64,000 nucleotides of DNA from Methanosarcina barkeri 3 (GCF_000970305.1 NZ_CP009517.1:2914001-2978000); one strand, 5' to 3'; positions 42,870 through 53,107 are shown, counted from the first letter of the stretch. Numbers and translations are program-made. Notes: generated by a model not told the origin, from the sequence alone.

Positions 42870-44207
42870 ATGCAAAAAATAGAGAATAAAGAACTCAGTC
42901 CTGCTTTTGGAGGAAAAATCACAGGGAAGCTGCGTGTACTTGGAAGTGAAGAGAATCCCGGGAAGGGACTTTTGTCGATTGGAAATTACATGGCACTCGA
43001 TCACTCTCGGGGAGCAGCCGTTTACCTTGATGCCCTGAAGCCTCATGCTATTTTGATTTGCGGGAAAAGAGGATACGGAAAATCCTATACTATGGGCTGT
43101 TTGCTTGAAGAACTTGCTTTTCTTGAGCCTACAATTAAGAAAAAACTTGCATCCGTTGTTATTGACACTATGGGAATTTTCTGGACACTGAAATATCCAA
43201 ACGCTTTTGAAGCGCAGAGGCTTAAAAACCTGGATCTCACTCCAGCAGGACTAGAGATAGAGATTTTCGTGCCTGAGGGCAAGGTCGAAGCTTACAGAAA
43301 ACGGAATATCGATGTAAAGCCGTTTTCCATTCCGATAAGAGGACTTTCAGGAAGCCAGTGGTGCAGGATCTTTAACATCGAGGAAGTTTCTCCTCCTGGG
43401 GTTTTGCTGGTAAGGGCAATCGAATCCCTCAGGGAAAAAGGAGAAGCATATTCTTTTGAGGAAATTCTCAGCGAGATTGCACGGGATCCTCACTCTGACG
43501 AAGCTTCAAAAGGAGCTGCAGAGAACTATTTCAGGGCAGTAAATTCCTGGGGCCTATTCTCAAAAGAAGGGATAAAACTGTCAGATATCGTATCAGGGGG
43601 AAGAACAACTATCCTTGATGTGAGTACGCTTGAAGACGAAAACATCTGCGCTGCAGCAGTATCAATTATTGCAGGCAGGCTTTATGAAGCAAGACTTGAG
43701 GCAAGAAGAACCTATGAAAAAAAACTTATGGGGGAAAAAACCGATGAAGAAGAATTTCCCATGGTCTGGCTCTTTATAGATGAAGCTCACATTTTCATAC
43801 CCGCAAAGACTGAAGGCCTTGCCTCAAAAGTGCTTATTAACCGCTGCCTCAGACAGGGCCGGCAGCCTGGTCTCTCCCTTGTCCTGGCAACCCAGAGACC
43901 TGCAAGTCTGCACCCTGATGTGGTTTCCCAGAGTGACCTTTTGATCTGTCATCGTCTTACGGCAAGTGATGATATTCTTGCTCTGGAAGCTTCACGGCCT
44001 CTTTATATGCAGGAAAATCTCCAGGCATATATTAAGAAAATGGGAAGTGAAAGAGGGGCTGCTCTGATAGTGGACGACCATTCAGAGTCAGTTCATCTTG
44101 TGCGTATCCGTCCGAGACTAAGCTGGCATGGAGGAGGAGAACCAAGTGCTCTTGAGTCACATAATGAAGAAAAAAACGACAGAAATACTTTTCAACTACA
44201 AAAGTAA
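42870..44207 (+). CDS. HerA/VirB4-like DUF87 ATPase
   Basis: A 445-residue ATPase of the HerA-FtsK class. Walker A is ILICGKRGYGKSYTMG, Walker B is VWLFIDEAHIF, and the sensor/arginine part ATQRPASLHPDVVSQSDLLI is typical. The N-terminal HAS barrel is short (residues 10-55). HerA proteins drive DNA end processing with NurA, but no nurA gene lies nearby, so this may be a different HerA-like ATPase. ATG 42870 is used; TTG 42867 is directly before it. Single gene with normal coding character. Substrate DNA or protein unknown. Confidence 0.85.
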   Translation: MQKIENKELSPAFGGKITGKLRVLGSEENPGKGLLSIGNYMALDHSRGAAVYLDALKPHAILICGKRGYGKSYTMGCLLEELAFLEPTIKKKLASVVIDTMGIFWTLKYPNAFEAQRLKNLDLTPAGLEIEIFVPEGKVEAYRKRNIDVKPFSIPIRGLSGSQWCRIFNIEEVSPPGVLLVRAIESLREKGEAYSFEEILSEIARDPHSDEASKGAAENYFRAVNSWGLFSKEGIKLSDIVSGGRTTILDVSTLEDENICAAAVSIIAGRLYEARLEARRTYEKKLMGEKTDEEEFPMVWLFIDEAHIFIPAKTEGLASKVLINRCLRQGRQPGLSLVLATQRPASLHPDVVSQSDLLICHRLTASDDILALEASRPLYMQENLQAYIKKMGSERGAALIVDDHSESVHLVRIRPRLSWHGGGEPSALESHNEEKNDRNTFQLQK

Positions 44208-44394
44208 CTCATTCTGTAAATTTCCCTGGGAAACTCAGGAGTCAGAGGATTTGAATTGTTAACTAATTTTTGGCCCTGTTAGAAAATAATATAAATATTA
44301 CCTGTGATACTTCAACCCTGTGAATGCAGCTAAACTCAGGCTGCAAAAATTCTAATGTAGTTGCACTTAATTGCAGCAAAAGACCGGTGATGTT

Positions 44395-44883
44395 ATGAGA
44401 GGAAGAGCCTGGAAATTCGGAAATGACGTAGATACGGATGCAGTAATTCCCGGAAGGTACCTGATTTACAATACCCCTGAAGAGCTTGCAAAGTACACGT
44501 TTGAAGGCGTACGCCCCGAATTCGCAAAAAACGTTCATGAAAATGATATAGTGGTCGCGGGAAATAATTTTGGCTGCGGCTCCTCGCGCGAGCATGCGCC
44601 TCTTGCCCTGAAAGGAGCAAAGGTAGCCTGCGTAATTGCAAAATCCTTTGCAAGGATCTTTTTCAGGAACGCAATAAATATCGGAGTTCCTGTCCTGGAA
44701 TGCCCTGACACTGACAGGATTGATGACGGAGATGAACTTGAAGTAGATCTTGCCACAGGAGTTATAGGAAATAAGACAAAAGGTGAGACCTACCAGGCAA
44801 CCCCTCTCCCTGATTTCGTGCGTGAAATCGTGGATGAGGGAGGACTTATAGAATATGCCAGGAAACTGGTCTCTGGACGCTAA
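44395..44883 (+). CDS. 3-isopropylmalate / homoaconitate isomerase small subunit
   Basis: A 162-residue swivel-domain subunit: [20 protein letters not shown], then [20 protein letters not shown]. It pairs with an Fe-S large subunit not in this window. The loop after the start is YLIY (Tyr22-Tyr25); in the M. jannaschii pair YLRT marks isopropylmalate isomerase and YLVY the broad homoaconitase used in coenzyme B synthesis, so homoaconitase (HacB) is favoured. The ATG at 44395 has GGTGATG just upstream. The next gene, a matching dehydrogenase, follows after 95 bases. Confidence 0.88.
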   Translation: MRGRAWKFGNDVDTDAVIPGRYLIYNTPEELAKYTFEGVRPEFAKNVHENDIVVAGNNFGCGSSREHAPLALKGAKVACVIAKSFARIFFRNAINIGVPVLECPDTDRIDDGDELEVDLATGVIGNKTKGETYQATPLPDFVREIVDEGGLIEYARKLVSGR

Positions 44884-44978
44884 AAAACAGGAAATCTGTC
44901 CTGAGACAGCCCTGTCCGCGTTTGAGATCTCGCAATAAAAAAGGCAATTTTGCCTGTAAATTACAATGGAGTATAAAT

Positions 44979-46106
44979 ATGACGCAGTATAAGATTCCGG
45001 TCCTCCCGGGTGACGGGATAGGCCCAGAAATTATCGCCGAAGGCAGAAAGGTCATAGATGCCGCTGGCGAAAGATTCGGTTTTGATGTAGAGTGGATTGA
45101 ATACCCGCATGGAGCAGACCATTATCTTGAGACGGGAGAACTGATTTCGGAAGAGACCTTAAAAGAATTATCCGGATACCCTGTTATTTACCTTGGTTCC
45201 ATCGGAGACCCAAGGATTGCTCCAGGTGTCCTTGAAAAGGGAATCTTATTAACTGCACGCTTTTACTTTGACGAATATGTCAACCTTCGTCCGATAAAAC
45301 TTCTTGACGGAGTATGGACTCCCCTCAAAGACAAAACTTCAAAAGATATCGATTTCGTGGTTGTCAGGGAAAACACCGAGGACTTCTACGTAGGAGTAGG
45401 CGGCAGGGCAAAAAAAGGAGCAAGTAAAGACCTTCTTGAAGTAAAAAGAACGCTCTACTCCGCAAAATTCGGTCTTGATATCGAGACCGACAGCGAAGAA
45501 ATAGGATACCAGATAGGCCTTATCTCCAAAGAAGGCACAAAAAGGGTTATCGAGTACGCCTTTGACCTTGCCGAGAACCGGAAAAAACATGTTTCATCCG
45601 TTGATAAGGCAAATGTGCTTTCCGATATCTACGGCTTCTGGAGAGAGGAGTTCAATGCAGTTTCTGCAAAACATCCCGGTGTTACTACAGACTTTAACTT
45701 CGTTGATGCCATCACAATGTGGTTTGTGAAAAATCCGGAATGGTTCGATGTTGTCGTAACCCCTAACATGTTCGGAGACATTATTACTGATCTCGGAGCC
45801 ATGATCCAGGGCGGCCTCGGCCTTGCTCCCGGTGGAAATATCAATCCGAAAGGCACAAGCATGTTCGAGCCGATTCACGGTTCAGCCCCGAAGTACAAAG
45901 GACAGAACAAAGTGAACCCTATTGCCACAATCTGGGCAGGTGCAATGCTCATAGAACAGCTAGGAGAAAAGGAAGCCGCAGACACGATAGTCAATGCAAT
46001 CCAGAAAAACATCCTGGATGACAAAGTAAAAACCTACGACATGGGCGGCAAGAGTACAACCTCAGATGTCGGAGACGACATTGCAAGGATAATAAAGGGA
46101 GAATAA
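44979..46106 (+). CDS. Isopropylmalate / homoisocitrate dehydrogenase
   Basis: A 375-residue beta-decarboxylating dehydrogenase: [29 protein letters not shown], the catalytic Tyr/Lys region and [20 protein letters not shown]. It oxidises 3-isopropylmalate (leucine) or homoisocitrate (coenzyme B 2-oxoacid chain). The partner small isomerase subunit upstream, with a YLIY loop, favours the latter (AksF), but leucine synthesis cannot be excluded. The start at ATG 44979 has TGGAG 8-9 bases before it; an open frame further upstream is ignored. T-rich DNA after the stop probably terminates transcription. Confidence 0.88.
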   Translation: MTQYKIPVLPGDGIGPEIIAEGRKVIDAAGERFGFDVEWIEYPHGADHYLETGELISEETLKELSGYPVIYLGSIGDPRIAPGVLEKGILLTARFYFDEYVNLRPIKLLDGVWTPLKDKTSKDIDFVVVRENTEDFYVGVGGRAKKGASKDLLEVKRTLYSAKFGLDIETDSEEIGYQIGLISKEGTKRVIEYAFDLAENRKKHVSSVDKANVLSDIYGFWREEFNAVSAKHPGVTTDFNFVDAITMWFVKNPEWFDVVVTPNMFGDIITDLGAMIQGGLGLAPGGNINPKGTSMFEPIHGSAPKYKGQNKVNPIATIWAGAMLIEQLGEKEAADTIVNAIQKNILDDKVKTYDMGGKSTTSDVGDDIARIIKGE

Positions 46107-46243
46107 CCCTTCCTTTCGCTTTTTTTCACTATTTCTGCTTCGTTATTCTTTTTTCGTACTTCTTTTTCATTATTGCCGTACACGAAGCTCATAATCTGGA
46201 ACTATAGAATAAATTTAAATATGTTTGTTGCGTATAATATCAT

Positions 46244-46405
46244 ATGAAAATTTTTAATATGGTGATTGGGACATCAAATTTGTTTGATATGAAATGTGAG
46301 TACACATCGAAATGCACTGCATATAAAGATGATTCTTACACATGTACGGAAGCACTGGACAAAAGCTACTGCGGAATTTATAAACTTTTCTTGAAAGATG
46401 CCTGA
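46244..46405 (+). CDS. Small cysteine-rich protein
   Basis: A 53-residue frame from ATG 46244 with four cysteines in 26 residues: MKCEYTSKCTAYKDDSYTCT followed by EALDKSYCGIY. The CX5C...CX8C spacing suggests a metal site or a disulfide-stabilised mini-domain. TTTAAATA (46213-46220) is a candidate TATA box. An inner ATG (46289, giving MKCEYTSK) would make a 38-residue form. There is no clear ribosome site. Short Cys-rich proteins like this are known from methanogens, but I cannot name a family. Confidence 0.55.
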   Translation: MKIFNMVIGTSNLFDMKCEYTSKCTAYKDDSYTCTEALDKSYCGIYKLFLKDA

Positions 46406-46815
46406 AATATTATCCACAGAACCATATTTCGAGTACTGAGAGTTACCAGTTAAGCTGAAAAAACTTCTGTTTTCTTGTTTTATTAATATAATTTTTGTAG
46501 TAAAACCTGTGCATAGACTTTGCAGCAAACTAGAATCAGACTCAAGAGCTCTGTAATAAAACAGGTCTTTAATACTACATGGAAAAAAATTAGATTGGCG
46601 CTACAACCTCCAGCTAAAGCCGGGTTGTTTTTACGCTTTGTTATATTAAAACAAAAAGCCTCAAAGTTAAATATTGAATATTCTACCTAATAGTCAGTTA
46701 AATTTTTTATCAGATATCATTTGGTTTTTATCAGATATTGTTTAGTTTTTAATCAGATATGATTTGGTTTTTATCAGAAATTATTTGATTTTTGTCAGAT
46801 ATTGTTTGGTTTTTG
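46406..46815. other. Gene-free stretch with imperfect 23-bp repeats
   Basis: From about 46703 to 46826 there are five diverged units of TTTTTATCAGATATNATTTGG type, running into the end of the ABC ATPase gene at 46816. The left part contains an imperfect inverted pair near 46600-46620 (CAACCTCCAGC / GCCGGGTTG). No gene is seen. Confidence 0.6.
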
Positions 46816-47427
46816 TCAAACATTGTTTATGTCTTTTAGATAAATGGTATCGTGGCATAACTTATTAATTAAATTCCTGTCATGGCTTACGACCAGTACT
46901 CCGATGTTAAGTTCTTCGACAATGTTTAAAACAATGTTCCAGATTTGAGCTTGGGTAATGGCGTCTACCATTGTAGTAATTTCATCAGCTACTAAAAATC
47001 TGGTTTTAGGGCTTAGAGCTCTTGCAAGGGCAAACCTCTGGAGTTCTCCTCCGGAAAGCTCATTGGGCCATCGGTTAAGCCAGTTGTTTTTTATTCCAAA
47101 GGCCTCTAAAATATCCTGTGACACAAGATGTCCTTCGTTTAGAATATCTTTCATCCTCCATTTCGGATTTACAGCTTTTTCAGGATGTTGAAAGACAAGC
47201 TGGACGGGATTATAACCTTTTGATGGAATTTCGTTTCCATCCATACTTACTTTTCCCTGGTACTTAATCTCATAGCCTGCCAAAATTTTACATAGAGTTG
47301 ATTTACCGCTTCCACTGTCCCCTATGAGGCCCAGTACCTCCCCGCTGTGCAAAGAAATATTAACATCTTTTAAAACCGGATTATTTATTTTATACTCGAA
47401 ACTTATGTTCTCACCTTTAAGATGCAT
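46816..47427 (-). CDS. ABC importer ATPase (DppF/NikE type)
   Basis: A 203-residue ABC ATPase: Walker A LIGDSGSGKSTLC, Q-loop LVFQHPEKAVNPKWRM, signature ELSGGELQRFALARAL and Walker B FLVADEIT with the H-loop VSHDRN. It lacks the C-terminal oligopeptide-binding extension, so it is a short NikE-like form. It overlaps the upstream ATPase gene by 11 bases and is the last gene of the transporter operon. The second ATPase, two permeases and two binding proteins lie upstream. Cargo is peptide or nickel by family; not resolved. Confidence 0.9.
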   Translation of the reverse strand: MHLKGENISFEYKINNPVLKDVNISLHSGEVLGLIGDSGSGKSTLCKILAGYEIKYQGKVSMDGNEIPSKGYNPVQLVFQHPEKAVNPKWRMKDILNEGHLVSQDILEAFGIKNNWLNRWPNELSGGELQRFALARALSPKTRFLVADEITTMVDAITQAQIWNIVLNIVEELNIGVLVVSHDRNLINKLCHDTIYLKDINNV

Positions 47428-48430
47428 TATTACACCTCACCACCCCTCCGTTGACCTGTTTCAATTGAGGAATTCCCCTGGAACATATAGCTTTCTTTTT
47501 GGAACATCTGTCATAAAAGATACATCCGTCAATGACTTCATCCTGCATCGGTTGATGGCCTTTGATTGCCTGAAACTTATTCTGGGGAAGAGCATTCCAG
47601 AGTGCACGGGTATACGGGTGCCTCAGGTTTTCACCATTGTTTTTAAAGTCTTCAACATTCGCTACTTCCAGAACCGTACCTGCGTAAAATACTGCGATTT
47701 TATGGGAGATTTTTAGTGCAGCCTCGATATCGTGAGTTATGAGTATCACTGCACACCCCTTATCTGCCATGTCTTTGAAGTAACTCAGGGTCTCATTCAA
47801 AGTTTTATCATCTAAGCCAGGGGTTGGTTCATCTGCAATTATGAGTTTTGAAGAGCTTATTACGGCAGTGGAGACCAGAACTCTTCTGGTCATTCCTCCT
47901 GATAGCTCATGAGGAAGCATTCCTTCTACTTCGGGTTTTAAACCGTACCTCTGAAAAACTTCTCCCTGAAGTTTCTTCATTAAACCCTCTTTTTCCTTTT
48001 CAACACTTCCTATTACCTGATTCGAGATTTTCATTAAAGGGTCAAGATAGGTTATAGCTTGCGGGATCAGGGCTATTTCTTTGCCTCTCAGTTCTTCTTT
48101 TCTTTCCTGGGTAAGTTTTTTACCATCATATTCCATCTTACCATCCAGTTTTGCATTCAAAGGCAAAATTCCTAAAATCGCATGAGCCAGAAGACTTTTA
48201 CCCGATCCGCTTGACCCTACGATAGCTAAAATTTCACCTTTATAAGCCTGGATACTCAAGTTAGAAATTACTTTCAGCTCAGTCTGCCTGAGTCCTGACA
48301 TATATTGAGTGAACGAAAGTGAAAGATCTTCGACTGTCAACAGAGCTTCATTTTTTTTCCGTTCTCTAGCAACTGCTTCAAGTCCAGTGGATAACTCTTT
48401 TTTAGGGTTTATTTCAGCTTTACTTCCCAC
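47417..48430 (-). CDS. ABC importer ATPase (DppD/NikD type)
   Basis: A 337-residue ABC ATPase with Walker A IVGSSGSGKSLLAH, signature ELSGGMTRRVLVS, Walker B LIIADEPTPGLD and H-loop LITHDIEA. The last 60 residues are the Opp/Dpp C-terminal extension (YTRALWNALPQ; GCIFYDRCSKKKAICSRG, with cysteines that may bind an Fe-S cluster in this class). The first 30 residues are charged and not conserved; a later start is possible. It overlaps the DppF-type gene. A 16-base tandem repeat separates it from the permease upstream. Confidence 0.9.
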   Translation of the reverse strand: MGSKAEINPKKELSTGLEAVARERKKNEALLTVEDLSLSFTQYMSGLRQTELKVISNLSIQAYKGEILAIVGSSGSGKSLLAHAILGILPLNAKLDGKMEYDGKKLTQERKEELRGKEIALIPQAITYLDPLMKISNQVIGSVEKEKEGLMKKLQGEVFQRYGLKPEVEGMLPHELSGGMTRRVLVSTAVISSSKLIIADEPTPGLDDKTLNETLSYFKDMADKGCAVILITHDIEAALKISHKIAVFYAGTVLEVANVEDFKNNGENLRHPYTRALWNALPQNKFQAIKGHQPMQDEVIDGCIFYDRCSKKKAICSRGIPQLKQVNGGVVRCNNAS

Positions 48431-48468
48431 ACTTCACACTCTCCAGATATAGATTTAACATATTTTTG

Positions 48469-48580
48469 TCCAGTACACTTTTTATCCAGTACGTTTCTAA
48501 TCCAGTACGTTTCTAATCCAGTACGTTTCTAATCCAGTACATTTCTAATCAAGTACACCTCTAGGTCAGCACCATTTTTT
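48469..48580. repeat. 16-bp tandem repeat inside the ABC operon
   Basis: Four near-exact units TCCAGTACGTTTCTAA (48485-48548) with degenerate flanking units. It lies in the 186-base gap between the permease and the ATPase genes. Confidence 0.85.
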
Positions 48581-48616
48581 ATCCAGCATATTTCCAGTCT
48601 AATAACGGAAGAAAAA

Positions 48617-49474
48617 TTATTCATGAGCAATTTTCGGATTTATCAACTTTCCTAAGTTTTCTCCAATCATATCAAATGCCAGGACTACAATTAACAGGGA
48701 TAATCCAGGGAAAAACGCAAGCCACCAGTATCCTGCTGAAAGGTACCTCATAGATTCGGAAAGAATTATGCCGATTGCCGGTTCATGTGGTGAAAGCCCG
48801 AATCCCAGGAATGTGACTGAAGCTTCGTGTAAAATCGCATGTGGAAACATTAAAATTGTGCCCAAAAGTATCTGGGGGACCAGATGAGGTAGAATGTGTC
48901 TTGTAGCTATCCACCATTTTGACCTGCCAAGATTCCTGGAGATATGAATATATTCCTGGGTTTTCAACTGCTTGGTTTCTGCTCTTACGACCCTTGTTAA
49001 GCTCGGCCAATGCGTTAATGCAACTCCGGTGATAACTCCTGCTGCTCCCCCTCCGATTCCTATGGAAATAAGAACTATTAAAAGCAGATGAGGAATTGAA
49101 AGAAAGAGGTCTACTAACCACGACACAAAGGAGTCTGCAGTTTTTCCCGCACTTGAAAGTAATCCCAGAATTACGGTCAATAGAGTGCTAATTGTGGAAG
49201 CGAGCCCTCCAACCAATATACTTAGACCCAGTCCTTCCAGAGTCCTTATAAACATGTCTCTTCCCATCCAGTCCGTTCCGAACGGATGTTCCAGAGAAGG
49301 GGCAAGGTTTTTAGAGCCGAAATTTGTCTGTAGCGGTTCCTCACCTAAAAACACGCTGGAAACCACAATTGCAAGCAATAAAAGTGAAGTGGAACCTATT
49401 ACCAGAAGCGTTTTCTGCCTGAGGTTTAATCCTCCGAATAGTCCCCTGTTAACTGTCACAACAGCAGTACTCAT
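48617..49474 (-). CDS. ABC importer permease (DppC/NikC type)
   Basis: A 285-residue permease with six transmembrane segments. The first spans about residues 23-46; the conserved N-terminal HPFGTDWMGRDMFIRTLEGL is the OppC/DppC signature, and the EAA loop lies at the residues SVTFLGFGLSPHEPAIG. It overlaps the upstream permease gene by 4 bases (ATGA), indicating coupled translation. Together they form the membrane channel of the importer. Confidence 0.93.
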   Translation of the reverse strand: MSTAVVTVNRGLFGGLNLRQKTLLVIGSTSLLLLAIVVSSVFLGEEPLQTNFGSKNLAPSLEHPFGTDWMGRDMFIRTLEGLGLSILVGGLASTISTLLTVILGLLSSAGKTADSFVSWLVDLFLSIPHLLLIVLISIGIGGGAAGVITGVALTHWPSLTRVVRAETKQLKTQEYIHISRNLGRSKWWIATRHILPHLVPQILLGTILMFPHAILHEASVTFLGFGLSPHEPAIGIILSESMRYLSAGYWWLAFFPGLSLLIVVLAFDMIGENLGKLINPKIAHE

Positions 49475-50463
49475 ACCAATGCCTCCTGTTGTTTTATCCT
49501 GGGGTCAATAAATTCATAGATAATATCAGCAATCAGGTTTCCAAAGAAAACAAATAAAGTACTGAAGATGACTATTCCCAAAAGCAGCGGTACATCGGAT
49601 TTCAATCCTGCTGATACTGCAGTCTGTCCGATTCCGGGATACGAGAATACCTGTTCAACAAGGACTGTGCCTCCGAACAATTCACTGAACCCTAAAAACT
49701 GCAGAGTAATGGCCGGAAGTGCAACGTTTCGAACTCCATGCCTCAAAATCAGATCCAGCCCTTTTTCACCTCTTGCTTTTGCAAATAAGACATAATCACT
49801 GGATAGAACTTCGATTAATTTTTCTCGAGTGAACATTGTAATTTTGGCAATGTCTAATAAACTCAAAGTTATCGCAGGGAGAATTAAACGCTTAAGCCAA
49901 TCAAAAAACGTCACATTGTCGGCTGTAACCCCTATAGGTACACTTAATCCTATTGGGAACCAGCCCAGATATACCGAAAACACTATCAAAAGCAGCAGTG
50001 CTAGCCAGAACGTAGGTGCAGCAGCCAGAGCATAACAATAAGTTTTTATTGCCTTATCAACCCACGTACCTTGATTCGCGCCCGCTATAATTCCTAAAGC
50101 AAACCCCAGAATTCCTGAAAGCAGCCAGGAAATCCCCATCAGGATTAGAGAAGCTGTAAATCGTTCTTCAATGACGTCAATAACTGGAGTTCTATAAATT
50201 AGAGAAGTCCCAAAGTCTCCTTTAAGAATATCTCCGGCCCAGTTGAGGAATTTTTCCTGTGGAGGAGTGTTAACCCCCCAGTACGCTTCAAGTTTAGCTT
50301 TGTGCTCTGCGGTTACTGGCATCTCCCCAATATAGGCTCTAACGGGATCTATAGGCGAATACTGGATAAGCATGAAACTTGCAAAACAAACTATAATCAA
50401 AAGGCTTGTCAACCTGAGTGCCTTTTTTCCGATGAAACTCGCTATTTTTTCATTGTTTGACAC
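49471..50463 (-). CDS. ABC importer permease (DppB/NikB type)
   Basis: A 330-residue permease with six transmembrane segments: residues 14-32 anchor, then a large external loop with MLIQYSPIDPVRAYIGEMPV, and further segments. The EAA-type cytoplasmic loop is YVLFARAKGE-like (DYVLFAKARGEKGLDLILRH). Overlaps the partner permease. The binding-protein gene lies 262 bases upstream. Confidence 0.93.
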   Translation of the reverse strand: MSNNEKIASFIGKKALRLTSLLIIVCFASFMLIQYSPIDPVRAYIGEMPVTAEHKAKLEAYWGVNTPPQEKFLNWAGDILKGDFGTSLIYRTPVIDVIEERFTASLILMGISWLLSGILGFALGIIAGANQGTWVDKAIKTYCYALAAAPTFWLALLLLIVFSVYLGWFPIGLSVPIGVTADNVTFFDWLKRLILPAITLSLLDIAKITMFTREKLIEVLSSDYVLFAKARGEKGLDLILRHGVRNVALPAITLQFLGFSELFGGTVLVEQVFSYPGIGQTAVSAGLKSDVPLLLGIVIFSTLFVFFGNLIADIIYEFIDPRIKQQEALV

Positions 50464-50725
50464 GCTACTCCCTCATACATAATTATTCTATAGTGGTGTC
50501 CGTTTTAACGTGAATACTGACCTGTGAACTATTTCTGGGGATTATTCAAGGTTTTTTTATTTTTTAAGCCAGAATAGAGTTAAGTCCTGGAAAACAAACA
50601 TTTTAGTACCTTTTATAGTCAGTTATTAAACTCGACTGTTGATAGCAATAAAGGAAAAAGTGAGTAACTGAGCCTGCAAGATCAGAATTAAAGGCTCGGT
50701 TATCCGTTAATTATCGGATAAAGTC

Positions 50726-52438
50726 TCACTTGGAAGTCGAGTTTGCTGTGTCTACTCTTTTCCACTCATAGATATTTCCTAAAACATCTGCTCCTGCGTT
50801 TCTTTGCGGAGTACCAATATCCAGGGTTTCATCTGCCATGTAGAGGTAATCAATTGTTACCAGCCATAACCAGGTAGCATCTCCTGCTGGCCCAAAACCG
50901 GTACTTCCGTCATATGCAGCTAACTTCCAGTATTTTGTAGCCTGGTCCTGATCTGTGGACCTCAGAGCTGTTTCCAGATATCCGTCTACAATAGAATTAT
51001 TATAAAGGCCAGGGTTCCTGTAGGTATCATCAGCCTCTTTGCTGTGGTACTGCTGGTAGAGATTAAAGGTATCTATACTGCTGTAAGCGTATAATACAGC
51101 TGAACTATACTGGTTAGCGTAGATTTCGTCCCAACTTGCTCCTACAAGGTCTATTTTTATTCCTAATTGTTTAGCCTGTTCGCTTACAGCTACTGATAGA
51201 GCTTGCCTTGTCTGGTCAGTAGCAGAGTAGTATAACTTAAATTCGGCTTCAGTTCCGTTCTTTTCCCGAATTCCATCACCGTCGGTGTCTTTCCAGCCTG
51301 CGTTTTCCAGTATTTTTTGGGCTTCCTCGGGATTTGAATCGTTAATTTTCGCTTCAGGGTTCCCGAAATCCCGCTGGTCTACTCCGGTATATTCTACGGC
51401 TCCTTTTCCGTATATGACTCCGTCAAGCAGGGCTTTTCTGTCGATACCAATGTTTAAGGCTTTTCGAATTGTTATGTCTGCTGTGACATTATTGCCGATT
51501 GGGTCTCCCTGAAGGCTTTTTTTGCCTGTGTTATACTGCATAGGGAAGGATAGTCCCTGAGCCCTTGCTGCCGGAAGATCTACTAACTTATACCCATCTA
51601 CAGTCTGATTTGCATGGCTAATCTCAATTTCAGCTATGTCCACATCCCCGGATTTTACTGCTGCAAACGCAGTATCTTTATCCAAAAACAGCATGGTTAT
51701 TTTTTTGAAATATGGCTTTTTTCCATAGTAATTTTCATTTAATTCCAAGATTGCCTGCTGCCCCTTGTCCCACTCTACAAGTTTATAAGGCCCGGATCCT
51801 ATCGGATTGGTTCCGTAGGTTTCTTTTTTATATGCATGTTCCGGCACAATCCCAACGTATCTGAGTCTCCATATGAAACTGGACTGAGGCTCTTTCAGTT
51901 TGAATTCAACTGCAGTGTTGTTTACTGCAGTGGCTTTTTCGAGATTACTCATATCCAGTTCGGAGTTGCTTCCAATTGCGGTATTAAACGTAAATGCCAC
52001 ATCTTCTGCGGTTAAGTTTTTACCGTCCGTGAACCTGACATCATCTCTAATATGCACAGTCCAGGTATCACCATCCGAACTGACAGAGTAATTCGTAGCA
52101 AGATCGTTTATTATGCTTCCATTGTCAGCTGACTTAAAAAGAGTGCTCTGTATAAGTGGCTCAAAATTCACATGCCCGCACCCCCATCCTAGAAGAGGGT
52201 CAAATCCTGTTTCGGGCTCACCGGTATGCGAATTTACATTCACCACAAGTTCATCAGAGCCTTTAGAAGCTGGTTCATCCGAGTCCTCGGAAACGAGTTT
52301 ATCCGAGCTCCCTGAAATCGATCCATCAGAAACATGGGATGACAAGCTAATCGGATCGCCCATTGATGTAAAAATGAGGATAACCGATATGATTATGACT
52401 CCTGCCCCTATCAGTAGATATTGCTGATTTTTCTGAAT
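50726..52438 (-). CDS. ABC importer binding protein, family 5, with ATT start
   Basis: A family-5 binding protein (peptide/nickel type) of about 570 residues. Core motifs: TWTVHIRDDVRFTDGKNLTA, GSGPYKLVEWDKGQQAI and RKALNIGIDRKALLDGVIYG. The only ATG (52363) follows the membrane anchor. Upstream in frame, codons 52364-52438 read (I)QKNQQYLLIGAGVIIISVIL, an N-terminal signal-anchor, preceded by ATT at 52436-52438 with GAGGAGGT 7-8 bases before it; no ATG, GTG or TTG is in that part, and a stop lies at 52457. So ATT (Ile codon) is the likely start. There is no lipobox Cys. The Ser/Asp/Glu-rich spacer (residues 35-60) carries SDEPASKGSDE-type repeats. Confidence 0.88.
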   Translation of the reverse strand: MQKNQQYLLIGAGVIIISVILIFTSMGDPISLSSHVSDGSISGSSDKLVSEDSDEPASKGSDELVVNVNSHTGEPETGFDPLLGWGCGHVNFEPLIQSTLFKSADNGSIINDLATNYSVSSDGDTWTVHIRDDVRFTDGKNLTAEDVAFTFNTAIGSNSELDMSNLEKATAVNNTAVEFKLKEPQSSFIWRLRYVGIVPEHAYKKETYGTNPIGSGPYKLVEWDKGQQAILELNENYYGKKPYFKKITMLFLDKDTAFAAVKSGDVDIAEIEISHANQTVDGYKLVDLPAARAQGLSFPMQYNTGKKSLQGDPIGNNVTADITIRKALNIGIDRKALLDGVIYGKGAVEYTGVDQRDFGNPEAKINDSNPEEAQKILENAGWKDTDGDGIREKNGTEAEFKLYYSATDQTRQALSVAVSEQAKQLGIKIDLVGASWDEIYANQYSSAVLYAYSSIDTFNLYQQYHSKEADDTYRNPGLYNNSIVDGYLETALRSTDQDQATKYWKLAAYDGSTGFGPAGDATWLWLVTIDYLYMADETLDIGTPQRNAGADVLGNIYEWKRVDTANSTSK

Positions 52439-53107
52439 ATAGACACCTCCTCTATTTTACCAGAGTCCAGAACATTTAAGCAAAAATTGGATTGCCAAGT
52501 AAAGGTTTTTTAAATCTGTCCAGATGACCGGAATCTTATATTAAATAACATTTTCCTAATAAAAATATGATATAAAATATTACTTTTGTCAGTAAAGTTA
52601 AGATAACACAATTAAAACAATTTACTATAAATACATTCCGAAATTTATGTGTTACTAATTATTAGTATTAAGGAGTTTAGTAATACTAAATAAAAAAACT
52701 TTATGCGTTTTTTAAATCTGAAAATTATCGATGCATTGTGTAATGAAAAAGTATAATTTTAGCGACACTAAAAGATAGTTAAAAGTAGATAAATATGTTA
52801 AGATGAGACGATATTTAAGAATAATATATAAGAATATTATGTTTAAAAACATGAAAACATGGTAAAATATTAGAACATGTGCAAAATATGAAAAATGTGT
52901 AAAAAATAAAAATATGAGAATATGTGTAAAAAATAAAAATATGAGAATATGTGCAAAAAATAAAAACACAAATTTCAATTAAACTTTGCCAAAAAAGTAA
53001 CACTGAGGAATTTTGTACCCTCAGCTTAATTAAGAACTTTAAGGAACAGTTCTCAGCCTTGCTAAAAGACTTTCGTGACTGTTCTTCGTTGAAATCCAGA
53101 TTTCAGC
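52439..53107. other. Gene-free AT-rich stretch between the two binding-protein genes
   Basis: Contains imperfect 28-base repeats of AAAATATGAGAATATGTG (52880-52965). The 52363-52438 gene promoter should lie at its left end. The TTATAAAT-like motif at 52626 (reverse direction) is a candidate. No gene is seen. Confidence 0.5.

Noticed and set aside
42870-44207. HerA-NurA DNA end-resection operon
   Set aside because: No nurA, mre11 or rad50 gene lies next to the ATPase gene.
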